64,000 nucleotides of DNA from Microbacterium schleiferi (GCF_020781975.1 NZ_JAJGNI010000001.1:124001-188000), one strand, 5' to 3'; counted from the stretch's first letter, positions 51,768 through 61,047 are shown. Numbers and translations: made by a program. Notes: generated by a model from the letters alone, not told the origin.

Positions 51768-51816
51768 CGTATCAAAGGTGCGACGGTGCTCGGGTTCCTT
51801 CAGGTATGCTGAAGGT

Positions 51817-52284
51817 GTGTTCCGTCATCCCCTCTCCCTGTTCCGTACCCTGGCCATCCTCGAGGCGATTTCGTGGACCCTGCTTATCGCAGCTCTCATC
51901 ATTCGGGCCGTGAATCCCGAGCTGGCGCTCGCCGTGACGATCGGTGGCGGCATCCATGGCTTCGTCTTTCTGTCCTACGGCGCCACGGTGATCCTCGTAG
52001 CGCTGAACAACAGATGGCGCGCATGGCCGACGGTTGTCGGTCTCGTCAGTGCGATAGTTCCGTACGCGACGATCCCCACCGAGGTCTGGCTGCACAGGCG
52101 TGGTTCGCTGGTCGGGCAGTGGCGCCTCGAGCAGACAGGCGACCCGCGCGATCAGGCGTGGTATGACCGCGCGCTGCGCTGGTTCCTGCGCCGTCCGTGG
52201 GTGCTCGGCATCCTCATCGCCGCCGCGGTCGTCGTGCTCTACGTGAGCCTGCTGATCATCGGCCCGCCGGGCGGGAAGGGCTGA
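51817..52284 (+). CDS. DUF3817 integral membrane protein
   Basis: 155 residues. Membrane protein with the DUF3817 pattern: LFRTLAILEAISWTLLI, IGGGIHGFVFLSYGATVIL, and VPYATIPTEVWLHRRGSL, plus one more helix and a basic tail. Function unknown. First core gene right of the island. The GTG at 51817 follows a -10-like TATGCT (51805-51810) by 6 bp, which suggests a leaderless transcript. A 7-bp hairpin (CCTTCAG with CTGAAGG, 51797-51815) overlaps it, so the insertion of the IS481 remnant may have altered its promoter. Confidence 0.88.
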   Translation: MFRHPLSLFRTLAILEAISWTLLIAALIIRAVNPELALAVTIGGGIHGFVFLSYGATVILVALNNRWRAWPTVVGLVSAIVPYATIPTEVWLHRRGSLVGQWRLEQTGDPRDQAWYDRALRWFLRRPWVLGILIAAAVVVLYVSLLIIGPPGGKG

Positions 52285-52310
52285 GGCTGGCCCGCGCCGC
52301 AGCCGAGGGG

Positions 52311-53069
52311 TCAGCCGAGTTCGTGCATGACGAACGCGAGCAGGAATCCGAGAGTCACCCATAGCCCCGTCAGGAGGTGAAGGCGCTCAAATGCTTCCGG
52401 GATCATCGTGTTTGCGACCATGGCGAGCAGAGCTCCCGCCGCGACGCTGGTAATGATTGCGATGAGTTCGGGCGGCGCGGTCTGGAGGGCCAGGTATCCA
52501 ACCACGGCTGCGAGAACGGATGCGGCAGTGATGCCACCCCACAGGAGAGCCACCGTGCGTCCGCGGCTCCCATCCTGTTTGAAGGCCGCCGTGGACGAGA
52601 GCCCCTCGGGGATGTTGCTGATGGCGATCGCGGCGACGATCGGGATGCTGAGGCCTCCTGTTTGCAGCACCGAGAGTCCCATAACGACGGACTCGGGGAT
52701 TCCGTCGATGAGCGATCCGATCGCGATCGCCGCGCCGCCGCCTGAGAGTGCAGCTTTCCCGTTCCCGCGGCGCTTGGCGATGTTGCGGGAGTTGGTTGCA
52801 GCGGGCTTGGGGCGCGAGACGAGCCAGTCGGCGACGATGTAGACGACCGCGCCGCCGAGGAACCCGGCAGCGGTCGGCACGATCCCGCCGCCGTCAGCGG
52901 CTTCAGCCACGAGCTCGAACGCGAGCGTCGAGATCAGCACGCCCGCTCCGAACGCCATGACCGCCAGGACGACCAGCCGCGGCGCCTTGACGAACCACGC
53001 GACGCCGGCGCCGACGAACAGTGCGCCGCCGCCGATCAGGCCGCTCAGCGCGGCTAGCCACACTCCCAC
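52311..53069 (-). CDS. ZIP family divalent metal transporter
   Basis: 252 residues, about eight membrane segments. ZIP motifs with metal ligands are in GSLIDGIPESVVMGLSVL (His replaced by Asp in the first position) and AIAISNIPEGLSSTAAF, with a final MIPEAFERLHLL. A Lys/Arg-rich loop (about 92-107) replaces the usual His-rich loop. Transports zinc, iron or manganese; specificity not deducible. The last base region is convergent with the DUF3817 gene. Confidence 0.9.
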   Translation of the reverse strand: MGVWLAALSGLIGGGALFVGAGVAWFVKAPRLVVLAVMAFGAGVLISTLAFELVAEAADGGGIVPTAAGFLGGAVVYIVADWLVSRPKPAATNSRNIAKRRGNGKAALSGGGAAIAIGSLIDGIPESVVMGLSVLQTGGLSIPIVAAIAISNIPEGLSSTAAFKQDGSRGRTVALLWGGITAASVLAAVVGYLALQTAPPELIAIITSVAAGALLAMVANTMIPEAFERLHLLTGLWVTLGFLLAFVMHELG

Positions 53070-53119
53070 GCGGCAAGCCTACGGATGCCGGTCGCTGAGG
53101 TGCGGCATCCGTGCGTGTG

Positions 53120-53260
53120 TCAGCTGCCGCCCGAGAGGATGCCGACCAGGCCCGAGACGACCAAGTACACGCCGACCCCGGCGACGACGACCCAGATCGT
53201 GATGCGCGCGGGGGTGATCTTGTTCTTGTCGTCGCCTGATCCGCCGCCGAGAAGGCTCAT
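53120..53260 (-). CDS. Small single-pass membrane protein
   Basis: 46 residues. Starts MSLLGGGSGDDKNKITPARI and continues with one hydrophobic helix (IWVVVAGVGVYLVVSGLVGI). It has a good ATG start and strong third-position GC. Too short for most gene finders. I regard it as conserved in related actinobacteria, from memory. Function unknown. Confidence 0.72.
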   Translation of the reverse strand: MSLLGGGSGDDKNKITPARITIWVVVAGVGVYLVVSGLVGILSGGS

Positions 53261-53320
53261 CCGCACAGGATATCCGCCGCCCACGATCGCGGCGGGGACA
53301 TACGGCGAGTGCGCCGGTGC

Positions 53321-54281
53321 TCAGCCCGAGGAATTCGTAGCTTGTCGTTCGCGCGCCTCGCGTCGAGCGAACCAGCGAGCGATCGGGACATCGGTGGACG
53401 AGTGGGCGATGATCGAGAGCGAGATCGCCACGACGATGATGTGGAACAGGTGCGCGGAGTCCGGGTGTCCGCCCTCGAGCACGAGGAGCCCGTACAGGAC
53501 CGACGCGAATCCCTTCGGGCCGAACCACGCAGCTGTCGCTCGCTCTTCCCAGGGCAGCTTGCTTCCGATGAGCGCAGTCTCGACGGCGACGGGCCGGGCC
53601 ACCACGAGCGTGAGAACGGCGAAGAGGTACCCCCAGCCGTTGACGTCCGCGAGCAGCGCGGGCGAGATCAGTGCGCCGAACACGAACAGGGCGAGCAGCT
53701 TCACGATCTCGGCTGCGTAATCGCCGAACTCGATGAAGGCGTCTCGCACCTCGGGCATGGCGCTCGCGATCGTGATTCCTGCAGAGAACGCCGCAAGGTA
53801 GAGGTTTGCTCCCGTCAGCGAACTGACGCCGAAGATGATGCACGCAATCGCGACGGGAGTCAGCGCCGCGTAAAGCGGGGTCGCCCGCAGGAAATTGATC
53901 CGGATCAGCAGGTTCACCACGAGGGGTACCGCAACGCCGAGCGCGACCCGGCCGACGAGCTCCAGCGCAAGCGCCCCATACTCCGTCTGGGTTCCGTCGA
54001 CGATCGCCAGGAACACGAGCACCGCCGGCAGCGCGAGACCGTCGTTCAGCCCCGACTCGACGCTCAGCAGGTGCCGGATGCGCCAGGGAATCTCCTCGCG
54101 TCCGACGATCGCCGAGGAAAGCACGGGGTCAGTCGGAGCGAGAACGGCGGCGACCCAGCATCCCCTCGCCCAGCAGGAACCCCGCGATGAGGAAGAGCAC
54201 CGCCGTGGAGAGCACCGTGCGGTGGGCGATCCCGGAGATGAGGATGGCAAGCAGCAGCACGACCCCGAACGCGATGACCAT
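53321..54281 (-). pseudogene. Cation:proton antiporter (CPA1/NhaP-like) with internal deletion
   Basis: The N-terminal part (ATG 54281) reads as MVIAFGVVLLLAILISGIAH, then LIAGFLLGEGMLG, and ends at a stop after RRRSRSD (about 54150). A different frame then runs from WVAAVLAPTDPVLSSAIVGR to the normal C-terminus at 53321, with LLSVESGLNDGLALP and WFGPKGFASVLYGLLVLE. In intact family members about 60-70 residues lie between the two parts, so a deletion that also shifted the frame has removed helices 2-3 or so. The gene is likely non-functional, or the assembly has an error here. Confidence 0.82.
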
Positions 54282-54345
54282 GCATCCACGCTGTCGTCAG
54301 AGAGCGGGTTTCGCCACGGTCTTGACCCGGCTCTAGGCTCAGACC

Positions 54346-54822
54346 ATGTCCGATCACCTTCCCGCCCGCAGCCGGCTCGTCCACGATGCGATCCGGGCGG
54401 CGGGGATCCCCGGCGACATCGTTGTGCTGCCGGATGCCGCCTCCACGGCCGCCCTCGCCGCTGAGGCGCTCGGAGTCGAGGTGGGGGCTATTGCCAACAG
54501 CCTTGTCTTCTGGTCCGACGGCGAGCCGCTACTCGTGATGACCAGCGGCGCCCACCGCGTCGATACGAAAGCGTTGGCTACCCGGCTCGGTCGGACCTCG
54601 ATCATCCGAGCCACGCCCGACCAGGTGCGTCAGGCGACGGGCCAGGCGATCGGCGGGGTCGCGCCGACGGGGCATCCGGCGCCGCTGGTGACGATCGTGG
54701 ACGAAGACCTCGCCGCGTTCCCCGAGATCTGGGCAGCCGGCGGCACACCGCACACGGTGTTTCCGCTGACGTTCCCGCAGTTGGTCGATCTCACCGGCGG
54801 AACGGTCATCAGCGTCGTCTGA
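54346..54822 (+). CDS. YbaK/EbsC family aminoacyl-tRNA deacylase
   Basis: 158 residues. The YbaK/ProX-like editing domain is clear: VVLPDAASTAALAAEALGVE, NSLVFWSDGEPLLVMTSG, GRTSIIRATPDQVRQATGQA, and IGGVAPTGHPAPLVTIVDE. These proteins hydrolyse mischarged tRNA (for example Cys or Ala on tRNA-Pro). The key Lys is not obvious, so the substrate is open. Single gene, divergent from the antiporter remnant. Confidence 0.9.
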   Translation: MSDHLPARSRLVHDAIRAAGIPGDIVVLPDAASTAALAAEALGVEVGAIANSLVFWSDGEPLLVMTSGAHRVDTKALATRLGRTSIIRATPDQVRQATGQAIGGVAPTGHPAPLVTIVDEDLAAFPEIWAAGGTPHTVFPLTFPQLVDLTGGTVISVV

Positions 54823-54844
54823 TCACGACCCTGGCACGCCGCTC

Positions 54845-56116
54845 TCAGCCGAACAGGGCGTGAGCGATCGTGTAGATCACCAGGCCCGCAAGCGCGCCGA
54901 CGATCGTGCCGTTGAGGCGGATGTACTGCAGGTCTCGCCCCACCATGAGTTCGATCTTCTCGGTCGTCTCGGCGGGATCCCACCGCTCCACCGTGTCGGT
55001 GATGAGGGATGCGATGTCGTGCCGATACCGGTCGACGAGGAAGACCGCGGCATCCGTCACCCAGGTGTCGACGCGGCGTTGCAACTCGGGTTCGCGCGCG
55101 AGTCGCTCACCGATATCGCGCAGTGCACTGTCGATCTGGGTGCGCAGGCCGCTTCGCGGATCCGCCAGGGCATCGAGGAGCCCAGTCTTCGCGGTGTTCC
55201 AGGCGTGCGTGGCAAGGTCGCGGACTCGCGGGCTGTCGAAGACGGCGAGCTTCGCGTCCTCGAACCGCCCGATCGTCTGCGGGTCGTGCTGCATGCTCTC
55301 GGACAGGCGGGCGAGGTACGCCGTGATCGCGGCGCGCGCGGGATGATCGGGATTCGTCCGCACCGCCCGCACGAAGGTGACGGCCTCGGAATAGACGGTC
55401 TCGTCGACGAGGCGCGCGGCGATGCTCGGCACCCACGAGGGAAGGCGCCCCGAGACGAGGCCCGTGAAGGCATCCCGGTTGTTGGCGAGCCACTCGTCGA
55501 TGTTCTCGGCGGCAAGATCCACGGCGGTGCGGTGGGCGTCGGCGTCGACGATGCGGCCGAGCCATTCGCCGATCGCCGGCGACCATTCCGGCACGATGAG
55601 GTGCTCGCGCGCGAGGGCTGTGATGACCTCCTGCGCGTCGTCGTCGCTGAGCGCACGAAGGACGCCGGATCCCATGGCAGCCGCCTCCGAGCCGACGCGC
55701 GCCGCGTGGTCGCGATCGCTTAGCCAGGCACCGAGGCGGGCGGCGATGGAGGTCGATTCGAGCTTGGTGCGCACGACGTCCGCCGCGAGGAAGTTCGTCT
55801 CGACGAACTCTCCGAGCGACTGGCCGATCTCGTCCTTACGGCGGGGGATGATCGCGGTGTGGGGAATGGGGATTCCCAACGGATGCCGAAACAGTGCTGT
55901 CACGGCGAACCAATCCGCGAGAGCTCCGACCATGCCGCCCTCGGCTGCCGCGCGCAGGTACGCGAGCGCGGGGACCTGCTGCTGGCCGATGAACCCGACG
56001 AGGAACAGGGCCGCCATGAGCAGCAGTGCGCCGAGGGCCACGGACTTCATCGTCCGCAGGCCCCGCCGACGCTCCTGGTCAGCGGGGCTCAGCGAAGCGG
56101 TCGGCGTGTGAGCCAT
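54845..56116 (-). CDS. DUF445 membrane protein
   Basis: 423 residues. N-terminal membrane helix pair (SVALGALLLMAALFLVGFIG, then GGMVGALADWFAVTALFRHP), a long amphipathic helical body and a C-terminal helix (LNGTIVGALAGLVIYTIAHALF). This matches the YjiN/DUF445 family, whose function is unknown. ATG at 56116 (MAHTPTAS) is the preferred start; one a few codons earlier is possible. Convergent with the ybaK-like gene. Confidence 0.9.
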   Translation of the reverse strand: MAHTPTASLSPADQERRRGLRTMKSVALGALLLMAALFLVGFIGQQQVPALAYLRAAAEGGMVGALADWFAVTALFRHPLGIPIPHTAIIPRRKDEIGQSLGEFVETNFLAADVVRTKLESTSIAARLGAWLSDRDHAARVGSEAAAMGSGVLRALSDDDAQEVITALAREHLIVPEWSPAIGEWLGRIVDADAHRTAVDLAAENIDEWLANNRDAFTGLVSGRLPSWVPSIAARLVDETVYSEAVTFVRAVRTNPDHPARAAITAYLARLSESMQHDPQTIGRFEDAKLAVFDSPRVRDLATHAWNTAKTGLLDALADPRSGLRTQIDSALRDIGERLAREPELQRRVDTWVTDAAVFLVDRYRHDIASLITDTVERWDPAETTEKIELMVGRDLQYIRLNGTIVGALAGLVIYTIAHALFG

Positions 56117-56167
56117 GTCCACATCTTCACACGGCGCACTCCTTCGACGCGGAGTTGCGTGAGCAGA

Positions 56168-57295
56168 TCAGGTAGCCATCTGATCGAGCGGGAACCGAAG
56201 GGTCGCTGCAACCGGTGACCCGGCGATCATGTCGTCACCCCGGGCGGCGCGCACCGTGCCTCCCGTGCGCAGGACGCGGGCCGCGATCTCGTCGACGAGA
56301 ACCGTTGAATCCGGCCCAGGCGTTTCCGCTCGCTCAAGGCGGCCTCGGTCATCGATCGTGCCTTCCGTCTCGGATTCGAGATCGAACAGCAGCTCATCGA
56401 TGGCGGCGTTCGAGGCGGCAACGGCGACGTCATCGAGGCTGGTGGTGGCCAGCCCCTGAGCCTCGAGTGATCCGAACCGCTCCCGCCAGGCTGCGAGGAC
56501 GTCCTCTTCGTGCCGGTCGAGAATGCTGCGTGCTCGTTCTTCGAGGTCGTCGTCGCCGAGGGAGTCCGGGTGCGCATCGATCGCGGGCTCGAGGAGTGCT
56601 GGATGCGTGTTGACGGCGCGGTACGCGGGCTCGAGGTCTGTCGAAACGCACAGGATGACGGGGACGTCCCGCGGCACGATGCGGACCACCTCGTCTTGCA
56701 CGACCCGGCAGAAGCGCTCACGCTCGAGCCTGTCGCCGGTCGAGCCCTGCGGCCGCGGGAAGTCGGCATGGCCGCCGTTATCTGCCTCTTCGAGAATCAG
56801 CCCGTGATCACTCGGCAACGAAAGGTCGCGCTCGGCGAGCCCGTGATCGGCGCCGAATTCGGTCAGGCGAGCTCCGCCCCGGGAGATCTGCACCACGAAG
56901 GCGCGACGCGGGAAAGTGACAGCGCGAAGCAGCGGTCCGGTGTCGAACCGGTCCGAGACAGTCGCCCTCGCGGTGAGCCGGTTGGCCAGTCGGAAGGTCT
57001 CAAGCCGCTCGGCCGACGCGAGCAGCACGAGAGAGCGCGACTGGTGCGTCCAGAAGTCATCGTCGTCGAGGACGGAACGCAGTCGGGCGATCGCTGCCTC
57101 TCGCTCGGGGCGCCCGACACTCGTTTCTTTGGCCTGGCGGTCGGCGTCATCGATCAGGTCGCGAAGCTGGAGGCGAATGCGTTCGTGGTCGGCCGGGACC
57201 GGTGATGAGGGCAGCGAGATGGTGATGCTCGGGATGCCGCGCATCTCGACGAGCTCGAGGAGGTGGTCGGTCTGGGGAATGTCTGCGGGCAACAT
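56168..57295 (-). CDS. Bacterial eRF1-like (baeRF) family protein
   Basis: 375 residues. Begins MLPADIPQTDHLLELVEMRG and SITISLPSSPV, then VLLASAERLETFRLANRL and AFVVQISRGGARL, a pattern of the bacterial archaeo-eukaryotic release factor group (RNaseH-like and L7Ae-like domains). Such proteins are predicted to act in ribosome-associated peptide release or rescue; none of this is tested for the present branch. The central VPRDVPVILCVSTDLEPAYRA is also typical. ATG at 57295. A 71-bp gap separates it from the acyl-CoA dehydrogenase gene upstream on the same strand. Confidence 0.72.
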   Translation of the reverse strand: MLPADIPQTDHLLELVEMRGIPSITISLPSSPVPADHERIRLQLRDLIDDADRQAKETSVGRPEREAAIARLRSVLDDDDFWTHQSRSLVLLASAERLETFRLANRLTARATVSDRFDTGPLLRAVTFPRRAFVVQISRGGARLTEFGADHGLAERDLSLPSDHGLILEEADNGGHADFPRPQGSTGDRLERERFCRVVQDEVVRIVPRDVPVILCVSTDLEPAYRAVNTHPALLEPAIDAHPDSLGDDDLEERARSILDRHEEDVLAAWRERFGSLEAQGLATTSLDDVAVAASNAAIDELLFDLESETEGTIDDRGRLERAETPGPDSTVLVDEIAARVLRTGGTVRAARGDDMIAGSPVAATLRFPLDQMAT

Positions 57296-57366
57296 GCGCG
57301 CGACGATACGTCGCCGCATCGGCGTGCGCGACGCCCTTGCATCGAGAAAGTGGACTCGCTAGGGGA

Positions 57367-58545
57367 TCAGCCGACCGGGCCGAGCCATGCCGTGGCGACG
57401 GTGGAGTGTGCCGATTCCGGGTCGGACGGGTGGAACATCCCGGCCAACACATCGCGGTACAGCCGGCTGAGCTCACTGCCGGCGAAGTAGCTCGACCCGC
57501 CCGCCACGAGAATCGCGTCATCGACGACCGCCTTGGCCATCGTGACGGCGCGGTGCTTCACGCCCGACAGGAGCGAGAACCACCGCGGCCCGTGGTCGAC
57601 GAGGGTGTCGATGTCACGGCTGAGCGTCTCCAGCTGCGGGGGCAGCGCGTCGTAGGCGAGGGCCATATCGGCGATCCGCCACCGGATGTCGGGATCCTGG
57701 CTGTAGGTCAGCCCCGTCTTCTTCGAGCGGCGCGTCCCGACGGTTGCGACAGCGACATCCAGCGCCCGCCGCGCGATTCCGGTGTAGACCGAGGCCAGCA
57801 GGATCTCGAAGACGCTGAAGATGCCGAACACGATCGGGTCAGGGTTCGCCCCCGGTGGGATACGGCGCACGACACGGTCTGCCGCGGCCGTCGCGCCTCG
57901 CAGCTGTGTCGTGCGGGACTGTGTGGCGCGCATGCCGAGCGTGTTCCAGTCATCGCGGGTGGCGATTCGCCCGGCATCCTCTTCGGACCGGGGGACGAAG
58001 GCATAGACCATCGTCGGGCCGTCGGGGGAGGTCGTGTCCAGCCCGTGGAGGCCGAGCTGTGTCCAGACCGGTGCCAGGGAGGTGAAGATCTTCGTGCCGG
58101 TGAAGGCATACGAGCCGTCGGGCTGCGGCGCGGCCTCAGTGTCACTACCGAAGAGCACGAGATCGTTGCCCGCTTCGCTGATGCCGAATGCAAAGATCTC
58201 GCCGGCTACCGCGCCTTCGAGAACGAAGCGCAGATCGTCGACCCCGCGATCGGCAAGCGCCTTCGCGACACCCGTCCACACCAGGTGCATATTGATCGCG
58301 AGCGCCGTAGCCGGTGCCGCGGTGGCCAGGCGCTGCTGCAGCAGCGAGACCTCGGCGAGGCCGAGGCCCGCCCCTCCGATCTCCGTCGGGGCGAACAGCG
58401 CGAGGTATCCGGCATCCGTCAGATCTGCCAGGTCATCATGCGGGAAGGTGTTGTCGCTATCGTGCTGTGCGGCGCGCTCACGGAACCGCTCGAGCAGCGC
58501 ATCGGGCAGTACGGATGCCGGGTCGAAGGTGGTCGTCGTCGTCAT
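57367..58545 (-). CDS. Acyl-CoA dehydrogenase family protein
   Basis: 392 residues. ACAD-like fold: N-terminal helical domain (HDDLADLTDAGYLALFAPTE), FAD-contact beta domain (FGISEAGNDLVLFG, YAFTGTKIFTSLAPVW) and C-terminal helical domain (YTGIARRALDVAVATV, VAGGSSYFAGSELSRLYRD). The catalytic Glu of true acyl-CoA dehydrogenases is not obvious, so it may be a monooxygenase-type relative. ATG at 58545 has AGG upstream and overlaps the hydrolase stop by 4 bp, so they form a two-gene operon. Confidence 0.88.
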   Translation of the reverse strand: MTTTTTFDPASVLPDALLERFRERAAQHDSDNTFPHDDLADLTDAGYLALFAPTEIGGAGLGLAEVSLLQQRLATAAPATALAINMHLVWTGVAKALADRGVDDLRFVLEGAVAGEIFAFGISEAGNDLVLFGSDTEAAPQPDGSYAFTGTKIFTSLAPVWTQLGLHGLDTTSPDGPTMVYAFVPRSEEDAGRIATRDDWNTLGMRATQSRTTQLRGATAAADRVVRRIPPGANPDPIVFGIFSVFEILLASVYTGIARRALDVAVATVGTRRSKKTGLTYSQDPDIRWRIADMALAYDALPPQLETLSRDIDTLVDHGPRWFSLLSGVKHRAVTMAKAVVDDAILVAGGSSYFAGSELSRLYRDVLAGMFHPSDPESAHSTVATAWLGPVG

Positions 58546-59297
58546 GCCAGTGCCTCCCACAGCTGCCGCATCGTCTCCTCCGGCGCGTCGCGGTGCGGGG
58601 AATGCCCGGCTCCCTCGACGACCGACATCGTGATCGAGGGCCGCGTCAGGAGCTGCTCGACGATGTCGCCGCGAAAGAGCGCATAGACCGCGGGGTCACC
58701 GGCGATGATGTGGATGGGCATATCCAGCGACAACGTGGGAAGCCGCACATCCCATTCCTCGTTCTGTTCGCTCGTCTGCTCGACAGCCCAGCGGCTCACG
58801 TCCTGGATGCCTTGCACCTTCAGTTCGATATCCAGCGGATGCCACGACGGATGCTCAGCGCGCACCGCCTCGGCGCTCGGGTCGTCGAACTGCCGCTGCT
58901 GACTCTCGCGGATCTCGTCACGGGCCGGCTCATCGAGCTGGATCGCGGGATCGACGAGCACGAGGCGGTCAGTCCAATCCGGGACCGACGCTGCAGCAAC
59001 GACTGCTGCCGTGCCGCCCAGCGAATGACCGATAACCAGATCCCAGGGCGTCTCATCCTGCGGGCGGCAGGCCGCCAGATCGGCGGCATAGGCCCCGATC
59101 GTGTAATCCAGCGCCCGCGGGGCGCGCCCGTGTCCACGAAGATCGACGGCCTCGGCAAACCAGCCGCGCTCGCTCAGCTCTACGCCGAAACGCCACATGA
59201 GGGCGCCCGTGGATCCCAGACCGTGGACGAGCAGTGCTCGGCGGGAGGATGACGGGTCACCCCACCCGTGGCGGGGCAGAACAAGGGGACTGGTCAT
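58542..59297 (-). CDS. Alpha/beta hydrolase
   Basis: 251 residues. LLVHGLGSTGALMWR (oxyanion region), nucleophile elbow VIGHSLGGTAAV (Ser in GHSLGG), acid in IAGDPAVYALF, and catalytic His in VEGAGHSPHRDAPE. All three residues can be seen. Co-transcribed with the acyl-CoA dehydrogenase gene; substrate unknown, perhaps an ester or thioester from the same pathway. Confidence 0.9.
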   Translation of the reverse strand: MTSPLVLPRHGWGDPSSSRRALLVHGLGSTGALMWRFGVELSERGWFAEAVDLRGHGRAPRALDYTIGAYAADLAACRPQDETPWDLVIGHSLGGTAAVVAAASVPDWTDRLVLVDPAIQLDEPARDEIRESQQRQFDDPSAEAVRAEHPSWHPLDIELKVQGIQDVSRWAVEQTSEQNEEWDVRLPTLSLDMPIHIIAGDPAVYALFRGDIVEQLLTRPSITMSVVEGAGHSPHRDAPEETMRQLWEALA

Positions 59298-59312
59298 GGT
59301 TTCGGCATCCTC

Positions 59313-59720
59313 TCAGCGCGTGCGCGGTCCGTACGTGCCGACGGGAATGATCGTGCCGTCGGGGGCTCGCATCCCGAACCCGAAAGTCCGATCCAGCGCG
59401 ATGTGAAGCAGCCAGCCCATGCCGCACCAGAACAGCGGCAGTCCGACCTCCCGCATCTCCCACAGGTATGCCATGGAGCCGCCGACGAAGAACAGCAGAG
59501 CGGGAATCCACGCCTGATGCAACCAGTTGTAGAACGCGACGCGCTCGGGGCGCAGGATGCCGCGCTGGTCGCCGAACGCTCCGATCAGGGCGATGTCGGG
59601 GAGCACCGCGAACACGATGATGATCCCGGCAGTCACCCACCCGTGACCAATGCTCTCGAAGACCGCGACGATCAGCAGCGCAATGGCAAGAAGAGTCCAG
59701 GCGAGCCGGGTGTAGGTCAC
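59313..59720 (-). CDS. DUF4260-like membrane protein
   Basis: 135 residues with four hydrophobic segments and conserved polar spots: VFAVLPDIALIGAFG, VAFYNWLHQAWIPALLFF, MGWLLHIALDRTFGFGMR. This fits the DUF4260 family of small membrane proteins of unknown function. The GTG at 59720 is the start; the open frame extends upstream only as an antisense shadow of the MFS gene. 15 bp separate it from the hydrolase on the same strand. Confidence 0.85.
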   Translation of the reverse strand: MTYTRLAWTLLAIALLIVAVFESIGHGWVTAGIIIVFAVLPDIALIGAFGDQRGILRPERVAFYNWLHQAWIPALLFFVGGSMAYLWEMREVGLPLFWCGMGWLLHIALDRTFGFGMRAPDGTIIPVGTYGPRTR

Positions 59721-59755
59721 GGGTTCATCGTAGGCGCGCGCGGTGAACGCGCGGG

Positions 59756-60961
59756 TCAGGTGATCGTGGGAACGGGCTCGGTATCGGGGATGGGGCTCGG
59801 ATCCCGGTCGCGCAGGTCGGGGAAGCCACGGACGAACACGATCGCCACGATCGCGCCGGTGGCGGCGAACAGTGCTGCGGCGAGGTAGGCGCCCTGGGGG
59901 CCCGCGCCGTCGACGAGGAAACCCGCGACTGCCGAACCTGCGGCCGCACCGATGAGCTGTCCGGTTCCAATCCAGCCGTAGGCCTCGGCGGTCTCGCTGA
60001 ACTTGACGCTCGCAGATGTCATCGCGAAGATCACTGCGAGTGCTGGCGCTACACCGAGTCCCGCGACGGCGAGTGTCGCGCCCAGCCACCAGGCGTTGAG
60101 CGAGATCATCGTGAGGCTGAGTCCTGCCGCAACGATCAGCATCCGTCTGGCCGTCGCCCATGGTCCGATCGGGATATGCCCGAAGGAGAGACCGCCGGCG
60201 AGGCTTCCGATGGCGAAGACGGCAAGCACAAGGCCCGCCTCGATCCCCTCGTGTCCGAAGGTGGCGACCACGCCGACCTCGACGGCGGCACAGGCACCGA
60301 TCAAGAGGAAGCCGACGACCGTTGCCAGCAGCACCGCGGGCTTGCCGAGCACCTTTCCGAAGCTGCGCCGACTGCGAGGGATGCGCACCCGGCCGACCTC
60401 GGGGGAGAGGATGAACCACGCGCCGCCGCCCAGCAGCACGATGACGATGAGCGCGAGGGCTTGGACCGTGCCGATCTGCGTCGCGACGAACGTGATGAGC
60501 ACGGGAGCGACGACCCAGATGATCTCCTGCAGCGAGGCATCCAGCGAGTACAGCGGAGTCACCTGTCGCGAGTTGACCATCTTGGGGTAGATCGTTCGAA
60601 CCGCTGCCTGCACCGGCGGGGTGGAGAGGCCCGCGACGAGCCCCAGCACCATATAGGCCGGAAGCGGGAGGGTGAAGGCCGCGATGCCCGCGATGGCGGC
60701 AGCGCAGATCGCGAGAGTCACGGTGAGGACCCGCCGCATGCCCCACAGGCCCATCCACCGGCTCGTGATCGGACCCGCAACCGCCTGCCCGACAGAGGTC
60801 GCAGCCAGCACGAGCCCTGCAGACCCGTAGGAGCCGGTGACCTGCTCGATGTGCAGCAGGATCGCCAGGCTCGTCATCCCGTTCGGGAACCGCGCCGTCA
60901 GCTGCGCAGCGATGATGCGCGCGACCCCCGGAGTGCGCAGCAGTTCTCCATAACCCGCCAC
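59756..60961 (-). CDS. MFS transporter
   Basis: About 401 residues with twelve predicted membrane helices. The loop 2-3 motif is GPITSRWMGLWGMRRVL; the second half begins RSFGKVLGKPAVLLATVVGF, with FGHIPIGPWATARRML as the repeat of the motif. Probably an exporter of small molecules; substrate unknown. Start uncertain: the GTG at 60961 is used, but no well-spaced ribosome binding site is visible and the open frame reaches 61090. Confidence 0.85.
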   Translation of the reverse strand: MAGYGELLRTPGVARIIAAQLTARFPNGMTSLAILLHIEQVTGSYGSAGLVLAATSVGQAVAGPITSRWMGLWGMRRVLTVTLAICAAAIAGIAAFTLPLPAYMVLGLVAGLSTPPVQAAVRTIYPKMVNSRQVTPLYSLDASLQEIIWVVAPVLITFVATQIGTVQALALIVIVLLGGGAWFILSPEVGRVRIPRSRRSFGKVLGKPAVLLATVVGFLLIGACAAVEVGVVATFGHEGIEAGLVLAVFAIGSLAGGLSFGHIPIGPWATARRMLIVAAGLSLTMISLNAWWLGATLAVAGLGVAPALAVIFAMTSASVKFSETAEAYGWIGTGQLIGAAAGSAVAGFLVDGAGPQGAYLAAALFAATGAIVAIVFVRGFPDLRDRDPSPIPDTEPVPTIT

Positions 60962-61047
60962 CTTCCCACGATAGTCGTGCCGAATCGGTTCGGCGATATC
61001 GGCACGGAGGCAGGCTGAGTCGCAACGGATGCCGTGACCGTCGGACT

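Larger units (their letters stand above)
17333..51815. mobile_element. Mosaic integrative (mobilisable) genomic island at tRNA-Ala
   Basis: Inferred element. The left edge is the 3' end of tRNA-Ala with a tyrosine integrase next to it. The contents are accessory throughout: toxin-antitoxin, resolvase, metal and redox operons, IS elements, a MobF relaxase and defence genes. Ordinary core genes resume at the DUF3817 gene (51817). The right boundary is uncertain: a partial match to the tRNA 3' end is at 51092-51123, and an IS481 remnant lies between it and the core. No type IV secretion genes were seen, so it is probably mobilisable rather than self-transmissible. It may be several insertions stacked together. 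Confidence 0.6.
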
